Below are positions 23,834 to 33,900 of a stretch of DNA of 64,000 nt, piece by piece. Numbering within the stretch: position 1 is the first letter of the stretch; each line of letters begins with the position of its first letter. The translations under genes and the position numbers were made by a program. Source of the stretch: Cellulomonas sp. C5510 (GTDB lineage: Bacteria; Actinomycetota; Actinomycetes; Actinomycetales; Cellulomonadaceae); NCBI RefSeq assembly GCF_019797765.1, contig NZ_CP081862.1:3038001-3102000 (forward strand), in the 5' to 3' direction. The notes beneath the pieces were generated by a model that made no database searches, had not been told where the DNA came from, and worked only from the letters and a program-made list of their open reading frames with translations.

Positions 23834-26800
23834 AGGGTCACGCTCCTCTCGCTTGCCGCTCCGCACACCGGATCAACCGTCGTCGGCCGGTAGGCGGGCA
23901 CGTAGCCCTCCCGCGCCGGGTCGACGTTGCTGCGGCTGCCGAACGACGCCGAACCCAGGGCGTCGGCACGCTCGGCGAGGAGCTCGTCAACCTGGTCGAG
24001 CAGTGCGCCGATGTCCGTCGAGATGTCATCGGCGTCGGCGGTGATCGCCACGTCAGCCGGGTCTTCCGTGTGCGTCCGTAGCCACTCGTGCACGCGGTGG
24101 TGGAGCGCCGCTGCGGTCTCGGCCGCCGGGTGTGGTCCGTCGAGGGGCCGGGCTGCGACGAGACCCGCGAGGACCTCGTTCATCGGGTGGCCGAGCGCGC
24201 GGCCCCGCTCAAGGGCCGTGAGGAGCGGCCCGCGGGCGGGCGATGTCGCGATCTGGTCGCACTGCTCCGCCGTCAGCCCGACGGTTGGGAACACGGCGCC
24301 CCAGTGCTCGGCTGCCGCGTCGGCGAGGAGTGTGTGCCGGATGGGCAGCAAGCGCCTGGGCGAGGCCGCTTCGTCCTGCGAGGCCGCGATCGTCTCCGTC
24401 GCGGAAAGCTCACTACCCGTCGCCGTGAGGATGGCTTCGAGCGCATCGCGGCCACCCTGGGAGATCTGGTGCTCGGGCGGGTAGTCGCAGGCGGCGTCGA
24501 TGGTGTCGAGGGCGACGTAGGCGTGGTTGTCGTGGCGTCCTCGGGTCATGGCGACGTAGAGGTTCTCTCGGAACATGCCGGGAGCGGCGAGCACATGGGC
24601 ACGGTCGACCGTGACCCCCTGGGCGCGGTGTGTGGTGGTCGCGTAGCCGAGGTCGACGTGATTGGCGGCGTAGGCAGCGGGGAGGACGACATCGTCCGCC
24701 TGCGCGCTCGCTGCGCGATCCCGGCGGGAGAGCGGCACGACGGTCAGGGCACCGTCGGGTGCGATCGCCGTGACCTGCCACAGGTCGCCGTTGCGGACGT
24801 GCCCGTTGGGTGTGCGCAGGCGCCGGTCGTTGGCTCGCGTGATGACGTGGTCCCCGACGCCGACCTCGGTGCCGGTGCTGGTGGTGACCCCCGTGGCCGT
24901 GACGAGGCCGTCGGTGACGCGGTCGTTGTGGGCGCGGGTGTTCAGGACGTCGACTGTGCGTGAGTCGGAGGCGATGAGGATGGCACTGGCCCCGCGTTCG
25001 GTGTCGGTCTGCCAGGCGGTGTAGGCGTCCTCGCACATGGCTTCGGCGGGGCCGGCGCTGATCCGGCCGTGGTCGGCGTAGTCGTCGATCGCGCGGGCGT
25101 CGCCTGCACGCAGGCGCAGGGTCGCGGCGGCCTCCCACGGATGGGTGAAGCGCCACAGCGAGGTCAGCGTGGCTGGGCGTCCGCGCTCGGCCAGGAGGTG
25201 GAACGCGCCGCCGGCGTCGACGGCGGAGAGCTGCTTGTGGTCACCGACGAGCAGCACCTTCGCGCCGGCTTCGCTCGCCTGGGATGTGAGGGCGTCGAGT
25301 GCGAAGGTGCCGGCGAGTGATGCCTCGTCGACGATCAGGAGCTGGCCCGTCCGGAGCCTGAACCGGTCGCTCTGAGCGGTCAGGGTGGTAATGGCGGTGT
25401 CGATGGTGCGCAGCCGCGTCCGGTGGTCGATCCCGGTGGCGCTGATGCGCTCGATGTGGAGGCGGGCCAGCAGTTCGGTGCGCCGCTGGGCGCCGGGGCC
25501 GGTGGACTCGTAGAGCCACTTGGCCGTGTTCTCGCACGCGATCCCGAGGGCGTGGCCGAGCTCGGCAGCCGCAGTGGCGGACGGGGCGAGTCCGACGACG
25601 CTGCCACGTCCGTGGCCCTGCTCCCACACGGCCTTGAGGGCGGCGAGGGTTGTGGTCTTGCCGGTGCCCGCGGGTCCGACGAGGACGTTGAGGAGTCGGG
25701 TCGAGCCGGTGATGTGCTCGACGGCGGTCGCCTGGTCCGGCGCGAGGGTGACGGTGCGGCCGTCGGTGCGGTGGATCGGCCGGGAGGTGACGGCCTTGGC
25801 GAGCCACGGGGCGGTCGTAGGCGCGTCAGCATCGCGGGTGGCGGCATTCAGGAGGCGGGCTTCGGCGTCGAGCACCTTGTGGTGGGTGTAGCGGCCCTCG
25901 TCGACCCTGGTGAACTGCGAGGTGCCGTCGGGTCGGGTGTAGCGGGCGGGGACGACGAGCGGGTCGGGTGCCTGCAGGCTCGTGCAGGAGCGCAGCGCGG
26001 CGTCGGTGACGCGCTCGAGCAGCGCGACGCGGTCGGCTGGGCCGGTCATGCGGATCGCCCGGGTGGCGCGGGCTGCCTCGGCCATGACGTTCCACCGGGT
26101 CCAAGTCGAACGCCGCGTCATCACCTGCTCGAGCGTGTGCTCGGCGAGCCGGCCGATGACGGACGCGGGAATGCGATCACATCCCAGCGGCGCGGCCCGG
26201 GACACCCTGAGCACCGCGGCGGTGAGCTCTGCGGGCGTCTTGCCGGAGCGTTCCGTGGCGCGGGCGCGCCATAGCGTCATCAGGTCGGCCAGGGGCGTGA
26301 CGTGCTTCTTCGGCCGGACCGAACGGGTCACCTGCTGGCGCAGCCGGACGATCTCGATGCGGTTCGGGCCGCGCCCGTGGGTCGCGTAGAACTCGGCGAG
26401 CACGCCCGTCATCGCCTCGTCTATCTGCGTCGCGCGACTGGAGAACTCCGTCATCAGCGCGTCATCGACGCCGTCGAGCTCGAACGCCGGCGAGCGGCGC
26501 GGGCCGCGATGACGCCACCCGAACCGAACCGGCAGGCGACGGGCGACCTCGTCGGCCAGCAGGTCGTCATACAGCTCGGAGACCATCACGACGGCGTGAT
26601 GCAGGGCCCGTGAGTCCACCGACAACCAGGCGCCGCCCGGGCCCTGGACCTTGTTCGCCACGACGAGATGCGTGTGCAGGTTCGGGTCCCCGGCGCGGGA
26701 GTCCCAATGGTCGAAGCCGGCCGCGATGAGCCCGGCAACCTGGTGCTGGCGGCAGCCGGCGGTGCCCGTGCGCGTGAACGCGGCGGTGTCCTCCAGGAAC

Positions 26801-27330
26801 GCGAGCGCCTGCCCCACGGCGGCCCGGTGCGCCGCGAGGAGCGCGGCGCGCGTGCCGTCGTCGGCCACCGCCCAAAGGGTGGAGACGGACTTCGTCGCGG
26901 TGAAGGTCAGGTCGAAGCCCGCGACCGCGGTGGCCGTGCGCTTGGCGAGCTCGACGCGCGTGATGGTCGCTACCGCGGCCTCGCGGGCTTCCCCGGTGAG
27001 GTCGGCCGGAAGGGCGGCGACCTGCTTGGCGATCCGCTCCGCCGCGGGAGTGCGCCTCGGGTACGGGCGGCCGAGCGAAGTGCCGGTCTGCGGGTCCTTG
27101 CCCTCCCCATACAGGTTCGCCATCTGCTCCTCCGTGACCTGGGCACCCTCGCCCGGACCGCCGCCGGCGAGCCCCACGAGCCCACGCCCGTACCAGCGAC
27201 CGGCCGGGTTCCCCGAAGCCGTGTAGTACGTCGTCAGGTCCGACGCCGCCGGACGGTCGCAGTCCCCCGACGCGGTTGTGCGCATCAGGTACTGGTAGCC
27301 ACTGCCCGCGGTCAGGCGGTGCATCGTCAT
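23830..27330 (-). CDS. MobF-type relaxase with C-terminal TraI-like helicase
   Basis: 1166 residues. It nicks the element at oriT, stays covalently bound to the DNA end and unwinds the transferred strand. The start at 27330 (MTMHRLTAGSGYQYLM) matches the usual start of actinobacterial MobF relaxases; ATG 27324 is also possible. Candidate catalytic tyrosines are Y12/Y14 and Y35/Y36; the HUH metal site is H208 with H219 and H221 in NLHTHLVVAN. The helicase part has Walker A GPAGTGKTT (about 552), LLIVDEAS, GDHKQLSAVD, TTHRAQG and VAMTRGR. The frame extends further upstream without a stop, but that part lacks family similarity. It overlaps the DUF4913 gene. Confidence 0.92.
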   Translation of the reverse strand: MTMHRLTAGSGYQYLMRTTASGDCDRPAASDLTTYYTASGNPAGRWYGRGLVGLAGGGPGEGAQVTEEQMANLYGEGKDPQTGTSLGRPYPRRTPAAERIAKQVAALPADLTGEAREAAVATITRVELAKRTATAVAGFDLTFTATKSVSTLWAVADDGTRAALLAAHRAAVGQALAFLEDTAAFTRTGTAGCRQHQVAGLIAAGFDHWDSRAGDPNLHTHLVVANKVQGPGGAWLSVDSRALHHAVVMVSELYDDLLADEVARRLPVRFGWRHRGPRRSPAFELDGVDDALMTEFSSRATQIDEAMTGVLAEFYATHGRGPNRIEIVRLRQQVTRSVRPKKHVTPLADLMTLWRARATERSGKTPAELTAAVLRVSRAAPLGCDRIPASVIGRLAEHTLEQVMTRRSTWTRWNVMAEAARATRAIRMTGPADRVALLERVTDAALRSCTSLQAPDPLVVPARYTRPDGTSQFTRVDEGRYTHHKVLDAEARLLNAATRDADAPTTAPWLAKAVTSRPIHRTDGRTVTLAPDQATAVEHITGSTRLLNVLVGPAGTGKTTTLAALKAVWEQGHGRGSVVGLAPSATAAAELGHALGIACENTAKWLYESTGPGAQRRTELLARLHIERISATGIDHRTRLRTIDTAITTLTAQSDRFRLRTGQLLIVDEASLAGTFALDALTSQASEAGAKVLLVGDHKQLSAVDAGGAFHLLAERGRPATLTSLWRFTHPWEAAATLRLRAGDARAIDDYADHGRISAGPAEAMCEDAYTAWQTDTERGASAILIASDSRTVDVLNTRAHNDRVTDGLVTATGVTTSTGTEVGVGDHVITRANDRRLRTPNGHVRNGDLWQVTAIAPDGALTVVPLSRRDRAASAQADDVVLPAAYAANHVDLGYATTTHRAQGVTVDRAHVLAAPGMFRENLYVAMTRGRHDNHAYVALDTIDAACDYPPEHQISQGGRDALEAILTATGSELSATETIAASQDEAASPRRLLPIRHTLLADAAAEHWGAVFPTVGLTAEQCDQIATSPARGPLLTALERGRALGHPMNEVLAGLVAARPLDGPHPAAETAAALHHRVHEWLRTHTEDPADVAITADADDISTDIGALLDQVDELLAERADALGSASFGSRSNVDPAREGYVPAYRPTTVDPVCGAASERSVTL

Positions 27331-27602
27331 CACCACGGCGATGCACCGCCAACCACGGCCACTCCTGGCGTCCGAGATGGTCGGCCCGCCAGGATCCGCT
27401 GTCGCGTCGTCTCCACGCCAAGATGTGTGCCCGCGGGCGTACCAACCTGGGGCCGGCGCAACCGGAAGTGCCAGACGAGTCAGCGCTCCAACCTCGGACC
27501 GCGAAGTCCACTTCCCTCCCCGAGCAGCCCGACGGCGGTGGACGCTATTGAGAGACTTGGCGCTGATCGAGAGCAGTTGTTGCGCGGCTCGCTGGAGGTC
27601 CT
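27331..27602. other. Divergent intergenic region, candidate oriT
   Basis: This 272-base gap separates the divergent relaxase and HNH genes. It contains inverted repeats: CCTGGCG (27364-27370) with CGCCAGG (27387-27393), and the palindrome GCCCGCGGGC (27429-27438); GCATCG/CGATGC (27321-27344) overlaps the relaxase start. MobF elements commonly carry oriT, with hairpins and a nick site, beside the relaxase gene. No nick-site consensus can be assigned by eye. Confidence 0.35.
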
Positions 27603-28367
27603 GTGCCCTACGGGGAGGCGTGTGCTGACTGCGGGGCGCCCGTACAGCCACAACTGCGCGGCCGCCCGCGCCTCCGCTGTGCAGCCTGTGGGGCACCTCT
27701 CTCCGAGACTGTCGCGCGCAGGATGAGCTGCCAAGCCGACGACTGCCCCGACCGCTCGCTCCTCTGGGGCCTCTGCGCTTATCACGCTGCCCTCGCTCAT
27801 GCGGCAACGCTCCCGGCCTGTGAAGCCTCGTGCGGCCGAACGGTCTTCTCCGGCCTCCGCTGTCACGTACACACCCGGGCTCAATACCGCCGCCATCTGC
27901 CGCCCCGCACGGACGAACAGATCGAGGAGGAGCTCGTCGGCTCCCGCCTACTTCGGGCTCTACATCGGTGGCGGGAGAGGAAGTGGCACCACGGTCGCGC
28001 GGGACAGGCGCTGGCGCCCGTGTACCGCGACGGGTATCCGAACCGGCTCCTCGCGACGCTCCTCGCCCTCCTGTGGGACGGGCAATGCCATCTCTGCGGA
28101 GGGCCTCTGAACGCCGACACGCCAGCAGGGCACCCGCTTGCCCTAACGGTGGACCATGTGCGCCCACGAGCGGCGGGAGGAGTGCACGTCGTCAGCAATC
28201 TCGCGCCCGCGCACCTCGTCTGCAACATCGCCAAGGGCGACCGGGCGTTAGCGAGGCACGCGCGAGTTCGAGTGCCCTCCGGACGACTGCGAGGAGCTCG
28301 CAAGGCAGCAGTGGTACGCCGAGACTGGTACGGACGACGTGTCATCGCGCGAAGACAGTGGAGCTGA
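27603..28367 (+). CDS. HNH endonuclease with N-terminal zinc-binding region
   Basis: 254 residues from a GTG with GGAGG four bases upstream. The N-terminal 110 residues have many Cys pairs (CADCGAP, CAACGAP, CQADDCPD, CHVH), suggesting one or two zinc ribbons. The C-terminal HNH core is clear: CHLCGGPL, LTVDHVRPRAAGG and SNLAPAHLVCNIAKGD. It is transcribed away from the relaxase. HNH nucleases in such places can serve as defence, homing or element-processing enzymes; the sequence does not say which. Confidence 0.8.
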   Translation: MPYGEACADCGAPVQPQLRGRPRLRCAACGAPLSETVARRMSCQADDCPDRSLLWGLCAYHAALAHAATLPACEASCGRTVFSGLRCHVHTRAQYRRHLPPRTDEQIEEELVGSRLLRALHRWRERKWHHGRAGQALAPVYRDGYPNRLLATLLALLWDGQCHLCGGPLNADTPAGHPLALTVDHVRPRAAGGVHVVSNLAPAHLVCNIAKGDRALARHARVRVPSGRLRGARKAAVVRRDWYGRRVIARRQWS

Positions 28368-28443
28368 CCCGAGCCATCGGTAACGACCGCCCTCGGTGCC
28401 CCACCCATCACCCGACTGTCACCAACGTGATGGCCGAGGACGC

Positions 28444-28704
28444 CTAGAGCCGGTCGAAGTCCTCGGTGCTCATGACTTCCAGCGCGACGAGGGAGACGCC
28501 GCTGAGCTCGGCTGCGATGGCGATGGCCATGTCGGCGGCGTGCGGGATGTCGTGGGCGAGGAACGTCACGTCGGCCTGCGCGCGGCCGAGCGGTGACAGC
28601 GACACGGCCGGCTGATACGCCCGCAGCGCCTCGATGAGCTCATCACCGAAGCCCCCGATCTCCGTACGGTCGAACTCGAGGCGGGCGTTGTGCTCGGTCA
28701 GCAT
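28444..28704 (-). CDS. Small hypothetical protein
   Basis: 86 residues from the ATG at 28704 with GGAGA three bases upstream. A longer in-frame start at 28766 follows a TACCGT box by eight bases and could be a leaderless form with 21 more residues. The protein is mixed alpha/beta, with RLEFDRTEIGGFGDELIEAL and a helix DMAIAIAAELSGVSLVALEV. No family recognised. It is convergent with the HNH gene and divergent from the next operon. Confidence 0.55.
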   Translation of the reverse strand: MLTEHNARLEFDRTEIGGFGDELIEALRAYQPAVSLSPLGRAQADVTFLAHDIPHAADMAIAIAAELSGVSLVALEVMSTEDFDRL

Positions 28705-28927
28705 GGGTTCTCCGATCGTCGTGGCGTGCGGCCGCTGGCTGCGGCCTAGGTGCACGACGTCTCCCATGGCACCCAACGGTAGGCGAGCGGCCACGGCAAG
28801 GACAGGTGTCCACCACCCGCGCTTCGGCTCCCGCCCCGCGTGACCTCTATCCGGAGGTTGGCACCTTGACGGGCACACCTCTTGGCATGAGCGACGGCGA
28901 CGTCGCTGGGCCACTGAGGAGGAAGCG

Positions 28928-29350
28928 ATGACCGCGACGTGGACCCGCTCCGCGGAGACGCTGCTGAGCGAGGCCGACCAGAGCTGGTCCGGCATCTGGG
29001 CACTCACCCACGCCGCGGCGATGGGCGCCCTCAACATGGCGATGACGGTGCCCCTGGGCGTGGGCGTATCCATCTCCTACGCCGCGATGGACTTCCGCGA
29101 GGCTCAGGACGAGCTCGAGTGGGCCAGGCCGGACATCCGGGGCTCTGCCGCACAGGTGCGGTTCGGAGCGCTCCGGCCCGACGACGTGCCCGAGGCCCGA
29201 GAGGTCCTCGACCGGCTCGCCGCGTCCGCCCTGAACCGTGCGGCGGGCCTCGCGGAGATCGAGACGGACCTGGGCGCCCAGGCGGCCCTGTCCCGCGTGA
29301 TGGCCCGGCTCATCACCGGTCGCGCGAAGGTCAGCGGGCGGTGGGCATGA
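28928..29350 (+). CDS. Hypothetical protein, first gene of a two-gene unit
   Basis: 140 residues from an ATG with GAGGAGGAAG just upstream, a strong ribosome binding site. The sequence is mostly helical, with a hydrophobic stretch WALTHAAAMGALNMAMTVPL that may be a weak membrane segment or a buried helix. Its stop overlaps the next start by ATGA, so the two are coupled. No known motif. The pair lies in the accessory half of the element between the relaxase and the ATPase-nuclease gene. Confidence 0.6.
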   Translation: MTATWTRSAETLLSEADQSWSGIWALTHAAAMGALNMAMTVPLGVGVSISYAAMDFREAQDELEWARPDIRGSAAQVRFGALRPDDVPEAREVLDRLAASALNRAAGLAEIETDLGAQAALSRVMARLITGRAKVSGRWA

Positions 29351-30702
29351 CCACCTACGCCGAGCTCCTCGCGCAGGCGACAGCCCACCTGCGCGAGGGC
29401 TCTACGACGCTCCGAGGAGACCGGTTCTGGACGGCGGACGAGGCGCTCGACGCCATCGGCGACTTCCACGGGCTCCTCGACGCCATTGCCTCGCACGGCC
29501 GTCGCCTCCTGCGCCCGGCGCAACTGGGCCGGCTCGGCCTGACCCGACACCGCGATGGCCTCCCACCCGTGGAGCGGGCGTCGATCGACCTCATCACGCG
29601 ACTCGAAACCGTCACCGGGGAAGCCCGGCCGCACCCGTCGCAAGTCGGACACGGGACGACACCGTGGGCCCGATCGGCTCTTGCACTGCGCGCTGCCGCC
29701 GACCTCGTCGGAACGCACTTCTCGATTGACGGACGGCCCCGGAGCCCGGACGCAGCCGCGGCCACGACCGCGACCTTCGACGCCGGCCTCATCGACCTCG
29801 GCCACTTTGCCGTGGCCGCCCTCGCACACGAAGACCCCCTCGCCCTCAGGGCCATCCAGGCAGGTTCGCCCCGCGGCACCGTCGCCAAGCAGCTCCCAGG
29901 TCTCGAGTCCCTCGCCGACGCCGCGCGCGAGCTCTCCACCCAGGGCGCGGGCCGCCCCGCGACCCTCCTCGACTCTCTCGGCCAGACCCAGATCCGCGTC
30001 CGCACCGACGACCCGGCGACGGAACTCAGCGACCGCATGGTGCGCCTCCGCCAAGGAGTCTGGAGCCTCATCGCCGACCACACCGACGTCCTGCCGTCCC
30101 TGCGGCTCACTGCCGGCCTCGGCGTGGCGGTCCACGCACACGCCGCCGTATTCCATGGCGCCGACCTCGCCGCACCCGACGCGAGCACACCGACTGGGCC
30201 AGGTGTCCTCGTCGCCCACGGCCGCTCCTGGCAGCGCCTGCACCAGGCGCTCTCCCAGTTCGCGGTATTGGTGCCCCCAATCGCGAGCGTCCGCGACGAC
30301 GCCGTCGCGGCCGCCCGTCTGCTCGGCGAACTCGTGCCACTCGACGCCCCGCGGGGTCATGTCCCCGCGGCCGCGGATCGCCACGTCGGTGCGGTGCTCA
30401 ACGGCGCCGTCCAGGTCATGGCCGACATTGCCGTCCACGAAGGCGCCGCCTTCGACCGGATCTCACGCTCCGGCCTGCTCCACATCCCCGCGCGCGCACT
30501 TCCGCGCGGCCTCGTCACCGACCATCCCGACGTCGCTGCGGCACGGCTCGGTGGCCGAACGGTGCCGGCACCCGCGGAACTCCTCCAGGCGCTAGCCGGG
30601 ATGTACACCGAGGTCGCGGCCCACCCGATCGGAGTACCAACGCTGCAGCCCCCGGACCCCCGGGTAGCGCGTTCGCCCGTCGTGCCCATGCCCGCCGTCT
30701 GA
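29347..30702 (+). CDS. Helical hypothetical protein, coupled to the 140-residue protein
   Basis: 451 residues, ATG overlapping the preceding stop. Almost entirely helical, rich in Ala, Leu and Arg, with no membrane helices, Walker motifs or metal sites that I can see. The C-terminus is Pro-rich (QPPDPRVARSPVVPMPAV). It is not recognisable as a known conjugation component. Translational coupling suggests a complex with the upstream protein. About 216 bases separate it from the giant ATPase gene. Confidence 0.62.
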   Translation: MTTYAELLAQATAHLREGSTTLRGDRFWTADEALDAIGDFHGLLDAIASHGRRLLRPAQLGRLGLTRHRDGLPPVERASIDLITRLETVTGEARPHPSQVGHGTTPWARSALALRAAADLVGTHFSIDGRPRSPDAAAATTATFDAGLIDLGHFAVAALAHEDPLALRAIQAGSPRGTVAKQLPGLESLADAARELSTQGAGRPATLLDSLGQTQIRVRTDDPATELSDRMVRLRQGVWSLIADHTDVLPSLRLTAGLGVAVHAHAAVFHGADLAAPDASTPTGPGVLVAHGRSWQRLHQALSQFAVLVPPIASVRDDAVAAARLLGELVPLDAPRGHVPAAADRHVGAVLNGAVQVMADIAVHEGAAFDRISRSGLLHIPARALPRGLVTDHPDVAAARLGGRTVPAPAELLQALAGMYTEVAAHPIGVPTLQPPDPRVARSPVVPMPAV

Positions 30703-30918
30703 CCTCGCGGCGCTAGGCGAAGCCGTGGGGCCAGCGGGGGCGTGCGCTGGCACTCGGTAACGAGGCGCCTGTTGAGGAGCCCGGCATCCTCAGCACGGGG
30801 ACATGATCAATGCTGCCCGGGGCCCGGGAGGCCGTCGACAAGCGAACTGGCAGCGCCGATCAGGCCGCTCTGGGCGCGGCCTGGGCACGGACGTCGGCCA
30901 TGCACCATCATCCAGACT

Positions 30919-33900
30919 GTGCCAGGCATAGGCGTCGAGACGCGCATCGTCGCAGCAACCGCTCAACTGGACGCTGACCACTTCAAGGCGCGCGTGCAGG
31001 ACCGGGCCGACTCCGAGGCCCGCATGTACCTGGCGGGCCAGGCGTACGACAACCCGATGACCCGGGAGCAGAAGGACCTCATCGAGGGTGTACTCGCACC
31101 GGAGTACGCGGGGCGGACGGTGCTCGAGCTTCTTCAGAACGGCCACGACGCGCACGACTCGGGGCGCACTGACGGCTATCTGGAGGTGGTGCTCGACCTG
31201 AGCGAAGGCGAGCACGGGACTCTCTACGCCGTGAACGGCGGCATCCCGGTTGGCGACACCAACTTCGCCCGGATCTGCGGCACGGGGCTCAGCCCGAAAC
31301 GGCCGGACCAAGGCATTGGCAACAAAGGAATCGGGTTCAAGAGCGTCCTGCAGTTCACCGAAGCGCCGGAGGTATACAGCGCGCGGGCCGAGGGCGTTCC
31401 TGGCCTTGACGGCTACAGATTTCGCTTCGCCACCCCCGGCGACTTCGACGCAATTGCCGACCGCGTTGGACCTGACCAGCCAGGGCTTGCCGACGAGCTC
31501 AGAAGCAATCTCGCAGCGCTGCGCGTGCCAGTGCCGCTCTCCGATGCCGTGCCGCCTGCGGTCGCCCGCTACGCCGAGCGCGGCGTCTCGACCGTCGTGC
31601 GCCTGCCCCTCAGATCCGCCGCAGCTCAGAGCGACGCCCTCCAGCAGATCAATGAGATCTCCGGGAGCGCGGCACCGTTCAACCTCTTCCTTCGTCGGGT
31701 CTCCACGATCGGGCTCGCGGTGGTCGACGGTGACAAGACCGTCACCGAGGCCGGACTTCTCCGATCTACGAAGAATCCCCGCTGGTCCAGGGCTCTCCGC
31801 CGACGCGGTGTGCACGCCACCGAGCTTCGCCTTGCTGACCGATCGCGGTACCTCCTGGCGACTCTTGAGATCCCAGAGCGCACATTCTTGGATGCGGTAC
31901 AGCGCAGTTGCGACGCAGGCGAACTGAACGAGTCCTGGCGCGAGTGGCGAGGGAACGCGGCGGTCGACGTTGCCGTGCCCCTCGACCACGCACTTGATCA
32001 AGGACTTCTCTACACGTTCCTACCGATGGGACCCCAAGCCACCGCACCGCTTCCTGCGTTCGTGAACGCACCCTTTGCTCCACGAGCGGATCGCCGCTCG
32101 CTCTCGGAGGCCGTAGCCGTCAACTCAGCCTTGCTCGACGCGCTCGCAACGCTCTGTGCCCGGCTACTCGTCGCAGGAACCACCGGCGAAGCCGCCATCC
32201 CGGCAACCGTCCTCGTGGACCTCGCGACCTGGGCGCCCGCCCACCTCAAGCGGATCGAGGCGGCTCTCAAGGAAGAAGGGGCTGACCTTTGGGAGCTGCA
32301 ATTCCTTCCACGGCTGGGCTTCAAGCGGGACCGCACGTCACTGGCCGAGGCGTACCACTGGTCCTTCGATGGCAAGGTGATGAACGCTGCCACAGTCGCC
32401 CGGGCAGCGACTGAGCACTTCGTCGATCCCAACATTGGCGATACGCGCCTCGCGCATCTAGACAGGATGCTGGAGTCTCACGGGTGGCCGCTGGAGCCGG
32501 ACGACGACACCGTGGGGGCCTGCGTCGAGGCGGTCGCGAGCCACCTGATGGATCGGTCCGCGACGCCGGCCACGTGGGCCAACTTCTACGACGACCTCGC
32601 CGCCCTTGACGCCCCGGCCAAGCCCCTTAAGGGCCGACGGATTGTCATCGACGACGCCGGAGCGCTGACTGCCGTCGGCGGTGATGGATCTGACGGCCCT
32701 GTCCTCTACTTCTCCCCCCAGCAGACAGACGACAACGGTCCAGCCGTCCCGATCCCGAACGCGCTCGCGACACGCTTCCGCTTTGCGTCGTCGGATGTGC
32801 CGACAAGGCTCGGGAAGCATGGCCGAGGCCTTCGTCCCGGGAGAGAGTGGCTGGAACGGCATGGCCTTGTCCGCGAGTATCGAACGGACACCGTCCTCCA
32901 GGCAGTCGGCGTTGCCATGGCCGCGATCGCCGAGAAGGACAACCACAACGGCGAACTGTGGTCCTGCTTGTCGTTCGCAGCGTCCCTGGTCTCTCGCGCA
33001 TCCCGTGACGTCAGCGAGAAGGCTCTCAGGTCGGCACGCCTTCTCGTCCCCTGCGCCGCGGGCTGGCGCGTCGCCGAGGATGCGGTCTTCGGCCTCGGCT
33101 GGGGCGGGCCGCACAACCGGGTGGACGACCGACTCAGCCGTCTCCTCTCGACACTGCCAGATCAGTCCGAAGCCCTCGCAGATGTGCGGGATCGCCTGGT
33201 CCGGGAGCCTGACGAGCTGGCCCTCAGAAGTGAGGCCGATGTGGCCGAGTGGCGCGTCTTCCTTGAGTCCATCGGAGTCCGCCACGGGCTCTGGCCCGTC
33301 GATGCCTCGAGAGGAACACTTGCACTGACCGGTAGCGAGCTTTCGCACCCCGGAAGGTCGAGTCTGTACGTACCCGGCCTCGACGCCGCGACGAAGGCCG
33401 ACTGGATCGCGTGCGCAATGACGTGGCCCGGACGCACGCCCGCCTACGAGAGCGTCCGATACACCTCGCAGCAACCGATTCCAGTCCTGCCCGGGCAGAG
33501 CGCGTTCGAGTCTTGGCCCCTCCCGGAACGACGGCTCTACGCCGAACTCATCATCGCCGGCCTAGACAGCTGGCCTGAGGCTGCGCTGCGGATGCAGTTC
33601 ACAAGGGCGCACTCGGACCCGCGTGGGGCAAGCTGGCCGACGCCGCTGCACGCCTTCTTGGCCAGCGCCCCCTGGGTCCCGCAGACCCGCCCGAATGATC
33701 GCGCCACCGTGGACCTGCAACGGCCGAGCGAAGCCTGGTGGCTCGCCGAGGCGGAGACCCCTGACTTCCTACCCGCCCAGCCCGGGGCGCTCCGAGCCAC
33801 GTCATCACCCCGCGTGGTGGAGCGCCTCCAGCAACTCGGAGTCCGCCTCTGGGACTCGAGAGGGACAGCCACCGCCCGGCTCGACTTCCTCGCGGAGCGG

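Noticed and set aside
27331..28167. N-terminal extension of the relaxase frame to 28167
   Set aside because: It would cover the divergent HNH gene, and the relaxase family start motif is at 27330.
30742..30918. Longer start of the giant ATPase gene
   Set aside because: The extra about 59 residues are Arg/Pro/Ser low complexity unlike the rest; the GTG at 30919 is a better boundary, though not certain.
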